DNA of 64,000 nucleotides. Origin: Streptomyces flavidovirens DSM 40150 (lineage in GTDB: Bacteria; Actinomycetota; Actinomycetes; Streptomycetales; Streptomycetaceae). Made by a program: the position numbers and the translations under genes. Below are positions 25,399 to 34,957 of this stretch, piece after piece. Numbering within the stretch: the stretch's first letter is position 1; each line of letters starts with the position of its first letter. The notes under the pieces are model-generated. The model searched no databases. It was not told the DNA's origin and was given only the letters and a program-made list of their open reading frames with translations. The DNA lies in contig NZ_AUBE01000003.1 of assembly GCF_000429085.1 (NCBI RefSeq), positions 248,001-312,000 on the forward strand, written 5' to 3'.

Positions 25399-26213
25399 GC
25401 GGGCACCTCCTGCGGGCGATTGGAGACGCGGGTCACCCAGTGGTCGAGGTCGAACGAGTCGTCGCCGGTCAGCGCGCGCCACAGCAGCACGCGGTTGTAG
25501 CGCTCCAGCCGGCCGGTCGCGTGCTCGTACCAGGGGAAGGTGGTGTCCAGTTCCCGTGCCACGCGCCGGTCCGCGAGGTCCGACGTGTCCCACAGCCGGC
25601 GCTGCCGGACGGTCGGATTGAAGCGGATCTTGAACATGTAGCGGACGGTGTCGCTGTCGTTGCGACGGCCGCCGTGCCACAGCCCGTGGTGCAGAAACAC
25701 CACGGTGCCCGCCGGGCACACCAGCCGGTCCTGCCCGCGCAGGTTCTGGTAGCGGCCGGTGTCGGACTCGTTCGTGCGCCGCAGGTGACTGCCGGGCACG
25801 CTGAGGGTTCCGCCCATCTCCAGCGTCACGTCCTGCGGGTAGTACATGAGCTGCACGTCGAAGGCGTCGCGCCGTACGTCGATGATCGCGTCACCGTGCA
25901 GCGGCTGCGCCTGCCCCTCGCGGGGCAGGCGGACGTGCACCGCGTGGTGGTCGATGTCCGGCTCCGGCCCGACCAGGCTCCGCAGCGCGCCCGCCACCGC
26001 CGGCAGCTCCAGGAGCCGCCGCGGGAAGGACCCCTGCGGGTACGCCTCGGACAGTGGTGTCCCGTACGGCACGCCGGGGACCCCGTCGCCCAGCACCTCA
26101 AGCGCCTCGGCGTTCATCTCCGCCGGCACCACCGCGTCCATGCGCAGCGATCCGTACGCCACGAAACGCGCCATCTGGACCGAGTTCAGCAAATGTTCCC
26201 TGGCTGCTGTCAT
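25395..26213 (-). CDS. Phytanoyl-CoA dioxygenase (PhyH) family protein
   Basis: 272 aa. A cupin-like Fe(II)/2-oxoglutarate oxygenase fold. The metal triad is visible as HGD in QPLHGDAIIDV (about residues 139-143) and the distal His in FLHHGLWHGG, followed by the 2-oxoglutarate-binding Arg region VRYMFKIRFNP. The family hydroxylates aliphatic carbons in primary or secondary metabolism. The ATG 26213 is 70 bases from the divergent AraC regulator, and a 98-aa gene is coupled downstream; the three probably form one regulated unit. Substrate unknown. Confidence 0.88.
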   Translation of the reverse strand: MTAAREHLLNSVQMARFVAYGSLRMDAVVPAEMNAEALEVLGDGVPGVPYGTPLSEAYPQGSFPRRLLELPAVAGALRSLVGPEPDIDHHAVHVRLPREGQAQPLHGDAIIDVRRDAFDVQLMYYPQDVTLEMGGTLSVPGSHLRRTNESDTGRYQNLRGQDRLVCPAGTVVFLHHGLWHGGRRNDSDTVRYMFKIRFNPTVRQRRLWDTSDLADRRVARELDTTFPWYEHATGRLERYNRVLLWRALTGDDSFDLDHWVTRVSNRPQEVPA

Positions 26214-26283
26214 GGTGCAACGCTAAGGACCCGGCCTCGCTCGGCGCGTGGGCGCCGCTCAACCGGTACTGGTAATTCTCACC

Positions 26284-27054
26284 ATGGAGACGGTCGAAGT
26301 CCACTTGGACGAGCCACCGTTCGTCGCGAACGTCGGAGTCGGGGTGCACGGCCCGGCGGGCCACACCGACGTCTTCCACCTCCCCGACCTGTGGCAGCTC
26401 CACCTCTACCGGTACGCGGCCGAACTCACCGTCGGCGGGACGCCGCACGCCGTCCACCCCGGCCGGATCAGCCTCGTACCGCCCGCCACGACCGTCCGCT
26501 ACCGGTACCGGGGCCGCTCCGAGCACCTGTACGCCCACCTGCGACTGCCGGCCACCGGCCGGCCGCGCGCCCTGCCCGTGATGCAGGACGCCGGCCGTGA
26601 ACTGGCCGCCCTGTCCGCACTGATGCTCTCGGCCGTCGCCGCCTGGCCCAGCACCCCCGCACGGGCCACCGCGGAGGTCTGGACCGTCCTGTGGCGGGTG
26701 GCCCACCTCGCCCCGCCCGCGCATGAGGCAGGTCCGCATCCGGCAGTCACCGCCGCCATCGCGCACATCGAGTCACACCTTGCCGATCCCCTCACCGTGC
26801 CCGCTGTCGCCCGCGCCGCCGGGGTCTCCCACAACCACCTCACACGCCTGTTCCGTGTGGCCACCGGCGACACGGTGGTCGCCTACATCCGTCGCCGCCG
26901 CCTGGAGCGCGCCCGGCACCTGCTGCGCGAGTCCACCCTCTCCATCCCGGCGATCGCGGCCTCGGTGGGCATCCCCGACCTTCAGGCACTCAACAAGGCG
27001 TGCCGCCGCGAACTCGGCGCCTCCCCGCGCGCGGTTCGCGCCGGCGGCGCCTAG
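26284..27054 (+). CDS. AraC family transcriptional regulator
   Basis: 256 aa from ATG 26284; the frame is open upstream to 26248. The N-terminal cupin-like sensing half (about 1-140) includes WQLHLYRYAAELTVGG. The C-terminal double HTH (about 155-250) contains PAVARAAGVSHNHLTRLFRVATG and a second helix region SIPAIAASVGIPDLQALNKACRRELGASPR. AraC proteins usually activate an adjacent gene on binding a small ligand. The divergent PhyH-like dioxygenase is the natural target. The stop overlaps the stop of the WYL gene on the other strand (CTAG). Confidence 0.9.
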   Translation: METVEVHLDEPPFVANVGVGVHGPAGHTDVFHLPDLWQLHLYRYAAELTVGGTPHAVHPGRISLVPPATTVRYRYRGRSEHLYAHLRLPATGRPRALPVMQDAGRELAALSALMLSAVAAWPSTPARATAEVWTVLWRVAHLAPPAHEAGPHPAVTAAIAHIESHLADPLTVPAVARAAGVSHNHLTRLFRVATGDTVVAYIRRRRLERARHLLRESTLSIPAIAASVGIPDLQALNKACRRELGASPRAVRAGGA

Positions 27055-28022
27055 TAGTCGTAGAGCCGTGCGGTACGGGCCGCCGCCTCCGCGAAACGTT
27101 CGCGCAGGTCGGGCGGCTGCAGGACCTCCAGATCCGGGCCGAGGGAGAAGAGCTGGCCGAAGGCGACGTCGTACGACTCGACCGGCAGCGTCACGGTGAT
27201 ACGCCCCAGCTCGTCCGGCGGCCCGGCCACCGCCAGCGCCTCGGTCGCCGCGGCGCGGTCCACGGCGTACGGCAGCTGCCGCGCGCCCGCCTCCGAGAGC
27301 CGCACCACCACCTCGGAACGCAGGATCGAGCGGGCGAAATCCGCTGCGCGCTCCTCCCAGAACTCCGGCAGTACGAAGCTCTCGTCCCGCACGAAGCGCT
27401 CCTCGGACACGACCACGGAGGCGAAGCGATCGATCCGGTACACCCGGAAGTCCCCGCCGGAGCGGGCGCACAGGTACCAAACCCCGGCCTTGAGCACGAG
27501 GCCGTAGGGGGCCAGCTCCCGCTCCACCTCGCGGTCGTGACCACGCCGGTAGCGGCCGGTGATCATCCGGTCGTCCCAGACCGCCTCCGCGATCGTCGGC
27601 AGCAGCTCGGGCGTCTTGGGCTCCTGGTACCAGCCGGGTGCGTCGAGATGGAACCGCTGCGCGGCGGTGTCGGACGCGTCCCGGAGGGACGGGAGCAGGG
27701 CCGCAGAAACCTTCAGCCGCGCCGCCGACGCCGCGTCGTCGAGCCCCATCTCCCGGAGCGCGCCGGGCAGTCCGGACAGGAACAGCGCTTCGGCCTCGCT
27801 GCGGGCGAGGCCGGTCAGGCGGGTGCGGTACCCGCCGATCAGGCGGTAGCCCCCGCTCCGGCCTCGGTCGGCGTACACCGGAACGCCCGCCTCGGAAAGC
27901 GCCTGCGCGTCCCGCGTGATGGTGCGCTCGGAGACCTCCAGCTCACGGGCCAGTTCGGCGGCGGTCATGGAGGGGCGGGACTGGAGCAGGAGCACCATTT
28001 TGATGAGGCGGGCTGCGCGCAT
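27051..28022 (-). CDS. HTH-WYL (YafY-like) transcriptional regulator
   Basis: 323 aa from ATG 28022; another ATG lies 9 bases upstream (28031). The N-terminal HTH_11 winged helix is MVLLLQSRPSMTAAELARELEVSERTITRDAQAL, followed by the WYL domain with YGLVLKAGVWYLCARSGGDFRVYRIDRFASV (about 155-185) and a C-terminal WCX-like tail. WYL proteins sense nucleic-acid or nucleotide ligands; PafBC, the regulator of the damage promoter type seen at 11443, belongs to this class, but this is a YafY-type single protein and no link is shown. It overlaps the AraC stop by four bases, tail to tail. Confidence 0.9.
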   Translation of the reverse strand: MRAARLIKMVLLLQSRPSMTAAELARELEVSERTITRDAQALSEAGVPVYADRGRSGGYRLIGGYRTRLTGLARSEAEALFLSGLPGALREMGLDDAASAARLKVSAALLPSLRDASDTAAQRFHLDAPGWYQEPKTPELLPTIAEAVWDDRMITGRYRRGHDREVERELAPYGLVLKAGVWYLCARSGGDFRVYRIDRFASVVVSEERFVRDESFVLPEFWEERAADFARSILRSEVVVRLSEAGARQLPYAVDRAAATEALAVAGPPDELGRITVTLPVESYDVAFGQLFSLGPDLEVLQPPDLRERFAEAAARTARLYDY

Positions 28023-28448
28023 GGCGGCCATTGTGCCGGGTGCGGTGCGGCGTCGGTACGGGTGCGGCCGGGTGGGCCGCTGCGGGGGGCCTTTCCCGAC
28101 CCTGTGACACTGTGCGGCTCCGCCGCACGAGGGGCTCAGCCCCGGACCCCGGTCCTCAAAACGCCGGACGGGCTGGAGAGGTCGCCGGAGGCGACAAGCT
28201 GGGGCTCCGCCCCAGACCCCGGTCCTCAAGCGCCGTACGGGCTGGAAGGTGCCGGGGGTGACTAAAGGCGCCAGGGGGCGACCAGTTGGGCTGCGCCCCC
28301 AGGCCCCGTGCTCAAGCGTCGGGCGGGCTGGAAGGTGGCAGGGGGTGACTGGCTGGGGCTGGGCCCCAGGCCCAGCCGCCCGCTGTCGCCGGAGGGCTCC
28401 GAAGAGCCCCTCCGGCGACAGCGGAGCGGGGTCAGCAGCAGGTACGGC
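28023..28448. repeat. Gene-free space with tandem repeat cores
   Basis: No gene is seen in these 426 bases. A foldback-element end (TTTCCCGACCCTGTGACAC near 28091) is followed by three cores of the type CCCCGGTCCTCAAGCGCC and ACGGGCTGGA at about 28146, 28216 and 28296, spaced 70-86 bases apart and separated by variable G-rich stretches. It ends in the aceE terminator. The cores belong to the dispersed repeat family described at 18921. Confidence 0.7.
28380..28424 (-). terminator. Terminator after aceE
   Basis: CCGCTGTCGCCGGAGGG (28380-28396) pairs perfectly with its complement at 28408-28424 (loop 11). It lies 25 bases after the aceE stop. Confidence 0.8.
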
Positions 28449-31118
28449 TCACAGGCCGTAGCGCTCCCGTGCCTCCTTGACCGCCGAGGCGGGGACCTCG
28501 CCGCGGCGGGTCAGCTGGGCCAGGGCGGCGACCACGATCGACTGGGCGTCGACGCCGAAGTGGCGGCGGGCCGCCTCGCGGGTGTCCGAGAGGCCGAAAC
28601 CGTCCGTACCGAGCGAGGAGTAGTCCTGCTCGACCCACTGGCTGATCTGGTCGGGGACCTGACGCATCCAGTCGCTCACCGCGAGGACGGGACCCGGCGC
28701 GCCTTCGAGCGCACGCGTGACGTACGGCGTGCGCGTCTCGCCGCGCAGCAGCGCCTCGTCGCACTCCAGCGCCTCACGGCGCAGCTCGCCCCACGAGGTG
28801 GCGGACCAGACGTCGGCCGCGACGCCCCAGTCGGCGGCGAGGAGTTCCTGCGCCTCCAGGGCCCAGTGGATCGCCGTGCCCGAGCCGAGCAGCTGGATGC
28901 GCGGGGTCTCGGCGGTGGCGTTCGCCGCTTCCTTGAAGCGGTAGAGGCCCTTGACGATGCCCTCCTCGACACCTTCCGGCATCGCGGGCTGCGGCTTCGG
29001 CTCGTTGTAGACGGTCAGGTAGTAGAAGACGTTCTCGGCCTCGGGGCCGTACATCCTGCGCAGGCCGTCCTTGACGATGACCGCGATCTCGTACGCGAAC
29101 GCCGGGTCGTAGTTGAGCGACGCCGGGTTCGTGGACGCGATCAGGTGCGAGTGGCCGTCCGCGTGCTGGAGGCCCTCACCCGTCAGGGTCGTACGGCCGG
29201 CGGTCGCGCCGACGATGAAGCCGCGGCCGAGCTGGTCGCCGAGCTGCCACATCTGGTCGGCGGTGCGCTGCCAGCCGAACATCGAGTAGAAGATGTAGAA
29301 GGGGATCATCGGCTCGCCGTGCGTCGCGTACGACGTCGAGGCGGCGATGAAGTCGGCCATGGCGCCGGCCTCGGTGATCCCCTCGTTGAGGATCTGGCCG
29401 TTCTTGGCTTCCTTGTAGTACATGAGCTGGTCGCGGTCGACCGGCTCGTACGTCTGGCCGAGCGGCGAGTAGATGCCGGCCGACGGGAACAGCGACTCCA
29501 TGCCGAACGTGCGCGCCTCGTCGGGGACGATCGGCACCCAGCGCTTTCCGGTCTCCTTGTCCCGCATCAGCTCCTTGGCCAGGCGCACGAACGCCATGGT
29601 GGTGGCCATCTCCTGCTTGCCCGACCCCTTGAGCAGGGCACTGAACGCGCGCTCGGAGGGCTCGGGCAGGGCCACCGCGTGCACCCGGCGGGCAGGGGCG
29701 GGGCCACCGAGGGCGGCGCGGCGCTCCTGGAGGTAGCGGACCTCGGGGGAGTCGGCGCCGGGGTGCCCGTACGGTACGAGCTCCTCGTCCAGCTTCGCGT
29801 CCGGGATCGGCAGGTCCAGCAGGTCCCGCATGGCGCGGAACTCCTTGCCGGAGAGCTTCTTCATCTGGTGGTTGGCGTTCTTCGACTCGAAGCCCGGACC
29901 GAGGGTGTAGCCCTTGACGGTCTGCGCGAGGATCACCGTCGGCGCGCCCTTGAACTCCACGGCCGCCTTGTACGCCGCGTACACCTTGCGGGCCTCGTGG
30001 CCGCCGCGCGAGGTGTGGAAGCACTCGGCGATCTTCGCGTCGGTGAGCAGCCTGCCCAGCTCGGCCAGCGCGGGCTCGGCCCCGAAGAAGTGCTCGCGGA
30101 TGTACGCCACGTCACGGGTCGCGTACGTCTGGAACTGCGCGTCCGGCACCGCGCGCAGCCGGCGTACCAGCGCGCCCTGGGTGTCGAGCTGGAACAGCTC
30201 GTCCCAGGCGGAGCCCCACAGCGTCTTGATGACGTTCCAGCCGGCGCCGCGGAACTGGGCCTCCAGCTCCTGCACGACGCGGAAGTTGGCGCGGACCGGA
30301 CCGTCGAGGCGCTGGAGGTTGCAGTTGATGACGAAGGTCAGGTTGTCGAGCTGCTCGCGGGCGGCGAGGGTGATCGCGGTGGTCGACTCGGGCTCGTCCA
30401 TCTCGCCGTCACCGAGGAACGCCCAGACGTGGGAGTTCGAGGTGTCCTTGATGTCGCGGTTCTGCAGGTAGCGGTTGAAGCGCGCCTGGTAGATCGCGGA
30501 GAGCGGGCCGAGGCCCATGGACACGGTCGGGAACTCCCACAGCCAGGGCAGGCGCCGCGGGTGCGGGTACGACGGCAGGCCGTCGCCGCCGGACTCCTGG
30601 CGGAAGCGGTCGAGCTGGCCCTCGCTGAGGCGGCCGTCGAGGAAGGCGCGGGCGTAGATGCCGGGGGAGGCGTGGCCCTGGATGTAGAGCTGGTCGCCGG
30701 AGCCGTCGCCCTCCTTGCCGCGGAAGAAGTGGTTGAAGCCGGTCTCGTACAGCCAGGCGGCGGAGGCGAAGGTGGCGATGTGGCCGCCGACACCGAAGCG
30801 GGAGCCACGGGTGACCATGGCGGCCGCGTTCCAGCGGTTCCAGGCGGTGATACGGGCTTCCATCGCCTCGTCGCCGTCGAAGGCGGGCTCGGCGGAGGTC
30901 GGGATGGTGTTGACGTAGTCCGTCTCCAGGAGCTTCGGCAGCGCGATGCCGGCGCCTTCGGCGTGCTGGAGCGTGCGGCGCATCAGGTAGGCCGCCCGCT
31001 GCGGGCCTGCGGCCTTGGTGACGGCGTCGAGGGAGGCCGCCCACTCGGCGGTCTCCTCGGTGTCACGGTCCGGGAGCTGGTCGAGCTCGCTCGGAGAAAT
31101 GCCTACGGGGTCGGTCAT
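28449..31118 (-). CDS. aceE: Pyruvate dehydrogenase E1 component (homodimeric type)
   Basis: 889 aa from ATG 31118 ([14 protein letters not shown]), the usual length for the single-chain E1. It decarboxylates pyruvate with thiamine diphosphate and acetylates lipoyl-E2. The ThDP motif begins at [12 protein letters not shown] and the NxN-type region follows ([13 protein letters not shown]); further conserved blocks are [22 protein letters not shown] and [12 protein letters not shown]. The E2 partner is not in this window as a dedicated AceF, although a dihydrolipoyl acyltransferase gene (34958) and lpd (36889) lie nearby. A FadR-type GntR gene lies just upstream, and a 17-bp palindrome lies between the two. 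Confidence 0.97.
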   Translation of the reverse strand: MTDPVGISPSELDQLPDRDTEETAEWAASLDAVTKAAGPQRAAYLMRRTLQHAEGAGIALPKLLETDYVNTIPTSAEPAFDGDEAMEARITAWNRWNAAAMVTRGSRFGVGGHIATFASAAWLYETGFNHFFRGKEGDGSGDQLYIQGHASPGIYARAFLDGRLSEGQLDRFRQESGGDGLPSYPHPRRLPWLWEFPTVSMGLGPLSAIYQARFNRYLQNRDIKDTSNSHVWAFLGDGEMDEPESTTAITLAAREQLDNLTFVINCNLQRLDGPVRANFRVVQELEAQFRGAGWNVIKTLWGSAWDELFQLDTQGALVRRLRAVPDAQFQTYATRDVAYIREHFFGAEPALAELGRLLTDAKIAECFHTSRGGHEARKVYAAYKAAVEFKGAPTVILAQTVKGYTLGPGFESKNANHQMKKLSGKEFRAMRDLLDLPIPDAKLDEELVPYGHPGADSPEVRYLQERRAALGGPAPARRVHAVALPEPSERAFSALLKGSGKQEMATTMAFVRLAKELMRDKETGKRWVPIVPDEARTFGMESLFPSAGIYSPLGQTYEPVDRDQLMYYKEAKNGQILNEGITEAGAMADFIAASTSYATHGEPMIPFYIFYSMFGWQRTADQMWQLGDQLGRGFIVGATAGRTTLTGEGLQHADGHSHLIASTNPASLNYDPAFAYEIAVIVKDGLRRMYGPEAENVFYYLTVYNEPKPQPAMPEGVEEGIVKGLYRFKEAANATAETPRIQLLGSGTAIHWALEAQELLAADWGVAADVWSATSWGELRREALECDEALLRGETRTPYVTRALEGAPGPVLAVSDWMRQVPDQISQWVEQDYSSLGTDGFGLSDTREAARRHFGVDAQSIVVAALAQLTRRGEVPASAVKEARERYGL

Positions 31119-31220
31119 GATGGCCGCCTTCCGGAGAGGAGGGGGGTGAAGAAAAAGGGGGGCCTTGTCTGGCAGGACAGGGCGGTGGGGTCGGTGGACC
31201 CGCCGACGACTGTAAGTCCC

Positions 31221-31237
31221 TGATCGATGATCGATCA
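31221..31237 (-). promoter_or_regulatory. Palindrome upstream of aceE, likely GntR operator
   Basis: TGATCGATGATCGATCA is a perfect 17-base palindrome around a central base. It lies 103 bases before the aceE ATG and 132 bases after the stop of a GntR gene. FadR-subfamily GntR proteins bind short palindromes of this kind. Confidence 0.6.
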
Positions 31238-31368
31238 AAGCCTGGAGGCGAAAAACTTCTCCGTACAGCGAAATTGGCATTCCGTGCCGCGAAATGGGGC
31301 ACGGGGTGCCGAGGCTTATGCGGCATTTCGGACGCGGGGCGGGGTGCCCGCGTCCGCTGCTCTCGGCG

Positions 31369-32016
31369 TCAGGCCCTCGGCGCGCAGCCCAGGACGTGGG
31401 ACTTCACCAGGGTGCCGATGTCCGGATCGCGGCGGCGGAAGGCCTGCACCAGCGCCTCGTGTTCCTCCGCGTACGACTTCTGCACCGTGCCCAGCCAGCG
31501 GATGGACAGGGCCGTGAACACCTCGATGCCCAGGCCCTCCCACGTGTGGAGCAGGACGCTGTTGTTCGCCGCGCGCACCAGCTCACGGTGGAAGGCCACC
31601 GTGTGGCGCACCTGCGCCGTCCCGTCCGCCGTGCGGTCCGCCTCGTACAGGGCCGCCACGTGCGGCTCCAGCGCCGAGCAGTCCTCCGCCAGGGCCGACG
31701 CCGCCAGCTCGGCCGCGATCTGCTCCAGGCCGGCCCGCACCGGATAGCTCTCTTCCAGGTCGGCCGCCGTGAGATTGCGTACGCGTACGCCCTTGTTCGG
31801 CGCCGACTCGATCAGGCGCAGCGACTCCAGCTCGCGCAGAGCCTCCCGTACGGGCGTCTGGCTGACCTCCAGCTCCGTCGCGATCCGGCGCTCCACGATC
31901 CGCTCGCCCGGCTTCCAGCGCCCGCTGACGATCCCCTCCACGATGTGCTCGCGGATCTGCTCGCGCAGCGAGTGGACGACGGGCGGGGTGGGCGCCGGCC
32001 GGGGGATCGGACTCAT
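31369..32016 (-). CDS. GntR family regulator, FadR/FCD subfamily
   Basis: 215 aa from ATG 32016, with AAGGAG 12 bases upstream. The GntR winged helix spans about residues 17-80 ([39 protein letters not shown]). The FCD effector domain (about 90-205) keeps metal-ligand candidates: Asp in [15 protein letters not shown], His in [14 protein letters not shown] and [11 protein letters not shown] proteins sense organic acids; a role sensing pyruvate, as in enterobacterial PdhR, is plausible because it precedes aceE on the same strand, but this is inference. Confidence 0.9.
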   Translation of the reverse strand: MSPIPRPAPTPPVVHSLREQIREHIVEGIVSGRWKPGERIVERRIATELEVSQTPVREALRELESLRLIESAPNKGVRVRNLTAADLEESYPVRAGLEQIAAELAASALAEDCSALEPHVAALYEADRTADGTAQVRHTVAFHRELVRAANNSVLLHTWEGLGIEVFTALSIRWLGTVQKSYAEEHEALVQAFRRRDPDIGTLVKSHVLGCAPRA

Positions 32017-32137
32017 CGGAAGGAACTCCTTGTGCGGATGCGTGCCTCGACGATACGGCGTCGGTCCTGACCGTGGCACGCGCGGATGGCCGAGAACCCA
32101 CCCGTAAATCCCAACTCACCTATGGCCACAGGTGCTT

Positions 32138-32163
32138 GGTGGTACGTATATTCGCTCACCACC
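32138..32163 (+). promoter_or_regulatory. Candidate promoter/operator of the 32220 gene pair
   Basis: GGTGGT (32138) and ACCACC (32158) form a 6-bp inverted repeat around an AT-rich TATATT (32147-32152), which could be a -10 box. CACCT and AGGTG lie inverted just upstream. Confidence 0.35.
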
Positions 32164-32219
32164 TCGCGGGCACCCGCGGGAACAGCCGGCGGAACCGCGA
32201 ATGGGGGGCGGGGAAGACC

Positions 32220-33275
32220 GTGTCCAGATACCAGGTGCTGCTGACGCACATCGTGCCCGAGCTGGTGATGGAGCGCAGGATCCGGCGCAGTGCGGGCAGC
32301 CGGCTGCGCAAGAGGGGCGGGCCGCCCGTCATAGTCGTCGCCGGGCTCGATGCCGCGGAACAGGCCGAGGTGCTGCGCCGGCTGCACCACCGCTACCGGC
32401 GGGTCCTGCCCGTCAACGACAGCCAGGTGCCGCTCGACCAGCGCGAGGTCATCGACTTCCTGCTGCGCCTGTCGACCAGGGCGTACGGCCTCGGCGGCTA
32501 CGCCTGGTTCCGGAAGCCGATGAGCTTTCCGCGCTTCACGCTGGGGATGCTCGCGTACAGCTGGGCCGACGAGCACCGGCCCGACCTGCGGGCGATCGCC
32601 GAGGGCCACACCTGGCTGAGACATCAGCTGCGGACGGCCCGCGACGCCGACGAGGGGCATCAGGCCAGGGCCCGGCTGCGCGCCGAACTGGCGCCGTATC
32701 TCGCCGGAGCCGGAGCCGGCCGTACGGGGATCGCGGTCGGCCTTCTCTTCACCCTGCTGGGACACCAGGCGCCGCGCCCGGACAAGACCGCGCTGCGGTG
32801 GTGGGGAAGGCTGTGGAACGTACCCAGAGGTGCGTTCTCCTGGCAGGACGCGGTCGCCACGGAGCTGTTCACGGTGTTCCACGCGGGCCGGGACGAGGAC
32901 GGGCACACGGTGGAGCATCTGCTGACCGCGGCGCTCCTCGCGGACATCGACGCGTACTACGGCCGCTACCGCCGGTTCAACCGCGCCAGACCGCCGCTCC
33001 TGCTGGTGCCCGAGGCGCATACGCAGGCCGGGACGACGTTCCTGAGCGCGCTCGCCACGGCGTACGACATCACGTGGCGCGCATCGAGACACACAGGGAC
33101 CCGTCCCGTTGTCATCGCGGTCGGGGGCGACAGCGACATCGCGCTGGGGCGGCCGGCGCTGGGAAGGCTGGAGCACGAGCTCAACGAGTGGAGCAGACGG
33201 CCGGCGGACGGGCCGCAGGCGCGGTGGCTGCTCGCGGTACGGGTGGGCGCCGACGGTGACGGGGAGGGGCAGTGA
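32220..33275 (+). CDS. Unknown protein, possible degenerate P-loop NTPase
   Basis: 351 aa from GTG 32220 with a G-rich Shine-Dalgarno just before it; the frame is open to 32073. No signal peptide or membrane helix. PPVIVVAGLDAAEQAEVLRRLHHRY (about 34-58) sits where an NTPase would have its Walker A but lacks the GKT/S. Later, PPLLLVPEAHTQAGTTF (about 258-274) resembles a Walker B region with the first acidic residue replaced, and TRPVVIAVGGDSD resembles a sensor-1 strand. No named family is recognised. The stop overlaps the next gene's start (GTGA), so the two proteins are almost certainly co-produced. Confidence 0.7.
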   Translation: MSRYQVLLTHIVPELVMERRIRRSAGSRLRKRGGPPVIVVAGLDAAEQAEVLRRLHHRYRRVLPVNDSQVPLDQREVIDFLLRLSTRAYGLGGYAWFRKPMSFPRFTLGMLAYSWADEHRPDLRAIAEGHTWLRHQLRTARDADEGHQARARLRAELAPYLAGAGAGRTGIAVGLLFTLLGHQAPRPDKTALRWWGRLWNVPRGAFSWQDAVATELFTVFHAGRDEDGHTVEHLLTAALLADIDAYYGRYRRFNRARPPLLLVPEAHTQAGTTFLSALATAYDITWRASRHTGTRPVVIAVGGDSDIALGRPALGRLEHELNEWSRRPADGPQARWLLAVRVGADGDGEGQ

Positions 33276-34870
33276 CACAGCTTCAGGACAGCCCTCCGCG
33301 GGCCAGACCCGGCGTGGGCCCGCTGACCCTCGTCGTATCCCTGCTCGTCCTCGCCGGACTGGGGTTCCTCCTGCGCGAACCGCTCGGCGACGCCTGGCCC
33401 GACGGCTGCGGCGAGCGGCTGGAGAAGCTCGGTGGCGAGTGCGTGGGTGTCACCGACGGCAGCCATGTCTTCATGGACGAACTGGCCCAGGTGTCGGCCC
33501 GTATCAAGGAGGAGAACCAGCGCGTCGAGAAGAAACCTCACGTCACCATCGCGCTGATGATCCCCATGGCCTCCGACCACCCGGAGGTGCGCAAGATGAT
33601 CCTGCACGAGGTGCAGGGCGCGTACATCGCGCAGTACCGGGCGAACAACGACCCGGACGAGAGCGGCGACCCGCCCGCGATCCGCATGGTGCTGGCCCAC
33701 CCCGGCAAGACACGCGAAAAATGGCAGCCCGTCACCGAAGAGCTGGCGAGGATGGCGAAGTCCCCCGAGGACAATCTCCGCGTCGTCTTCGGCTTCGACC
33801 TCAGCGTCCAGGCCACGAAGGACGCCATCGACGACCTGACGAACAACAAGGGCATCCCCGTCGTGGGCGGGGCGCTCACGGGCGGCATCGGAAACCCCGA
33901 CATCGATCACATCCGCTACAAGGGGTTCGCCCGTGTGGTCCCCGACAACGCGGAACAGGCCGAGGCCCTCGCGCTCTACGACAAGAAGCGTGACCCCAAG
34001 CGCGCCATCCTGGTCGAGGACCGCCGTGAGAAGGACGACTACGTGCGCTCGCTGCGGGATGCGTTCGAGCGCAGGCTGCGCGGTTCACCGCGTGATCCAC
34101 TGAGTTTCGTCTCCCAGGGGCCGGACGACGAGAGTGGTCTGTCCGCCGAGTTCCGGCGGATGACGACCAATATCTGTGCGACCACCCCGCCGGTCGACAC
34201 CGTCTACTTTGCCGGACGGCCCGTCCATCTGCGGCAGTTCGTCAACGCGCTCGCCGTGCACCGTCCTTGCGCTGACCGCGACTTCACCGTGGTCAGCGGC
34301 TCGGGCGCGTCCACGCTGTACGCCGACGAAAAACTGGACTGGGAGGCGCTGCGCGGCGACACATCGACCGGACGGCGCCAGGTCGTGGTCCAGTACACCT
34401 CGGTCGCGCACCCCGACAGCTGGGTTTCGAAGAAGGCTCCGGCGACCGGCGGATCGGCCGGGCCGGTCCAGAAGTTGCGGCGGTGCCTGGAAGGGAAGCC
34501 GCCGTGCGCCGAAGCCGTACCCATGGGCCCGGCGGACATCAGTGATTCGCGGACCATTTCCGCCCACGACTCGGCCTGGACGGCGATCAGGGGAATCCGT
34601 ATCCACGCCGAGGGAACGGACGGCCTGCCGAGCCTCCGGGACATCCGCAACGACTGGGACGGCCTGCAGGGCGTGGACAAGGTGGAGGGCGCCAGCGGCT
34701 GGATCTGCCTGGACGGAGCCGGGAATCCGTACAACAAGGCGGTGGCCGTCGTCCGGCTCAACCCGTTCGAGAAGAAGCCGCAGTTCGTGGACCTGGCGTG
34801 GCCTCGCGGCACACCGCCCGCCAAAGACCCCCGGAATACCGGCGCCTGCCAGATCCCCAGGCAGCGGTGA
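33272..34870 (+). CDS. Membrane-anchored periplasmic-binding-fold protein
   Basis: 532 aa from GTG 33272, preceded by GGGGAGG. One N-terminal membrane helix (about residues 18-35, LTLVVSLLVLAGLGFLL), then a long extracytoplasmic region. Residues about 85-400 look like a type-1 periplasmic binding fold: HVTIALMIPMASDHPEVRKMI, AIDDLTNNKGIPVVGGALTGGIG, RAILVEDRREKDDYVRSL and VDTVYFAGRPVHLRQF. Six Cys are scattered in pairs. No transport genes accompany it, so a sensor or receptor role paired with the cytosolic protein encoded just upstream is more likely than uptake. Confidence 0.75.
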   Translation: MTQLQDSPPRARPGVGPLTLVVSLLVLAGLGFLLREPLGDAWPDGCGERLEKLGGECVGVTDGSHVFMDELAQVSARIKEENQRVEKKPHVTIALMIPMASDHPEVRKMILHEVQGAYIAQYRANNDPDESGDPPAIRMVLAHPGKTREKWQPVTEELARMAKSPEDNLRVVFGFDLSVQATKDAIDDLTNNKGIPVVGGALTGGIGNPDIDHIRYKGFARVVPDNAEQAEALALYDKKRDPKRAILVEDRREKDDYVRSLRDAFERRLRGSPRDPLSFVSQGPDDESGLSAEFRRMTTNICATTPPVDTVYFAGRPVHLRQFVNALAVHRPCADRDFTVVSGSGASTLYADEKLDWEALRGDTSTGRRQVVVQYTSVAHPDSWVSKKAPATGGSAGPVQKLRRCLEGKPPCAEAVPMGPADISDSRTISAHDSAWTAIRGIRIHAEGTDGLPSLRDIRNDWDGLQGVDKVEGASGWICLDGAGNPYNKAVAVVRLNPFEKKPQFVDLAWPRGTPPAKDPRNTGACQIPRQR

Positions 34871-34895
34871 TACGAAGGCCGCCGCGGCCGTACGC

Positions 34896-34933
34896 AGGCG
34901 CCCCCGCCCGGATCACTCCGGACGGGGGCGCCT
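34896..34933. terminator. Bidirectional terminator
   Basis: AGGCGCCCCCGCCCGGA (34896-34912) pairs with 34917-34933 with one mismatch (loop TCAC). Outer TACGAAGGC (34871) and GCCTTCGTA (34930) offer an alternative pairing. It lies between converging genes. Confidence 0.75.
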
Positions 34934-34957
34934 TCGTACGACGTACCGCTGTGCGTG

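Noticed and set aside
28308..31223. A very long plus-strand open frame (over 900 codons) opposite aceE.
   Set aside because: It is the antisense shadow of aceE caused by high GC at third codon positions; its translation is repetitive and Val/Arg/Gly-rich with no motif.
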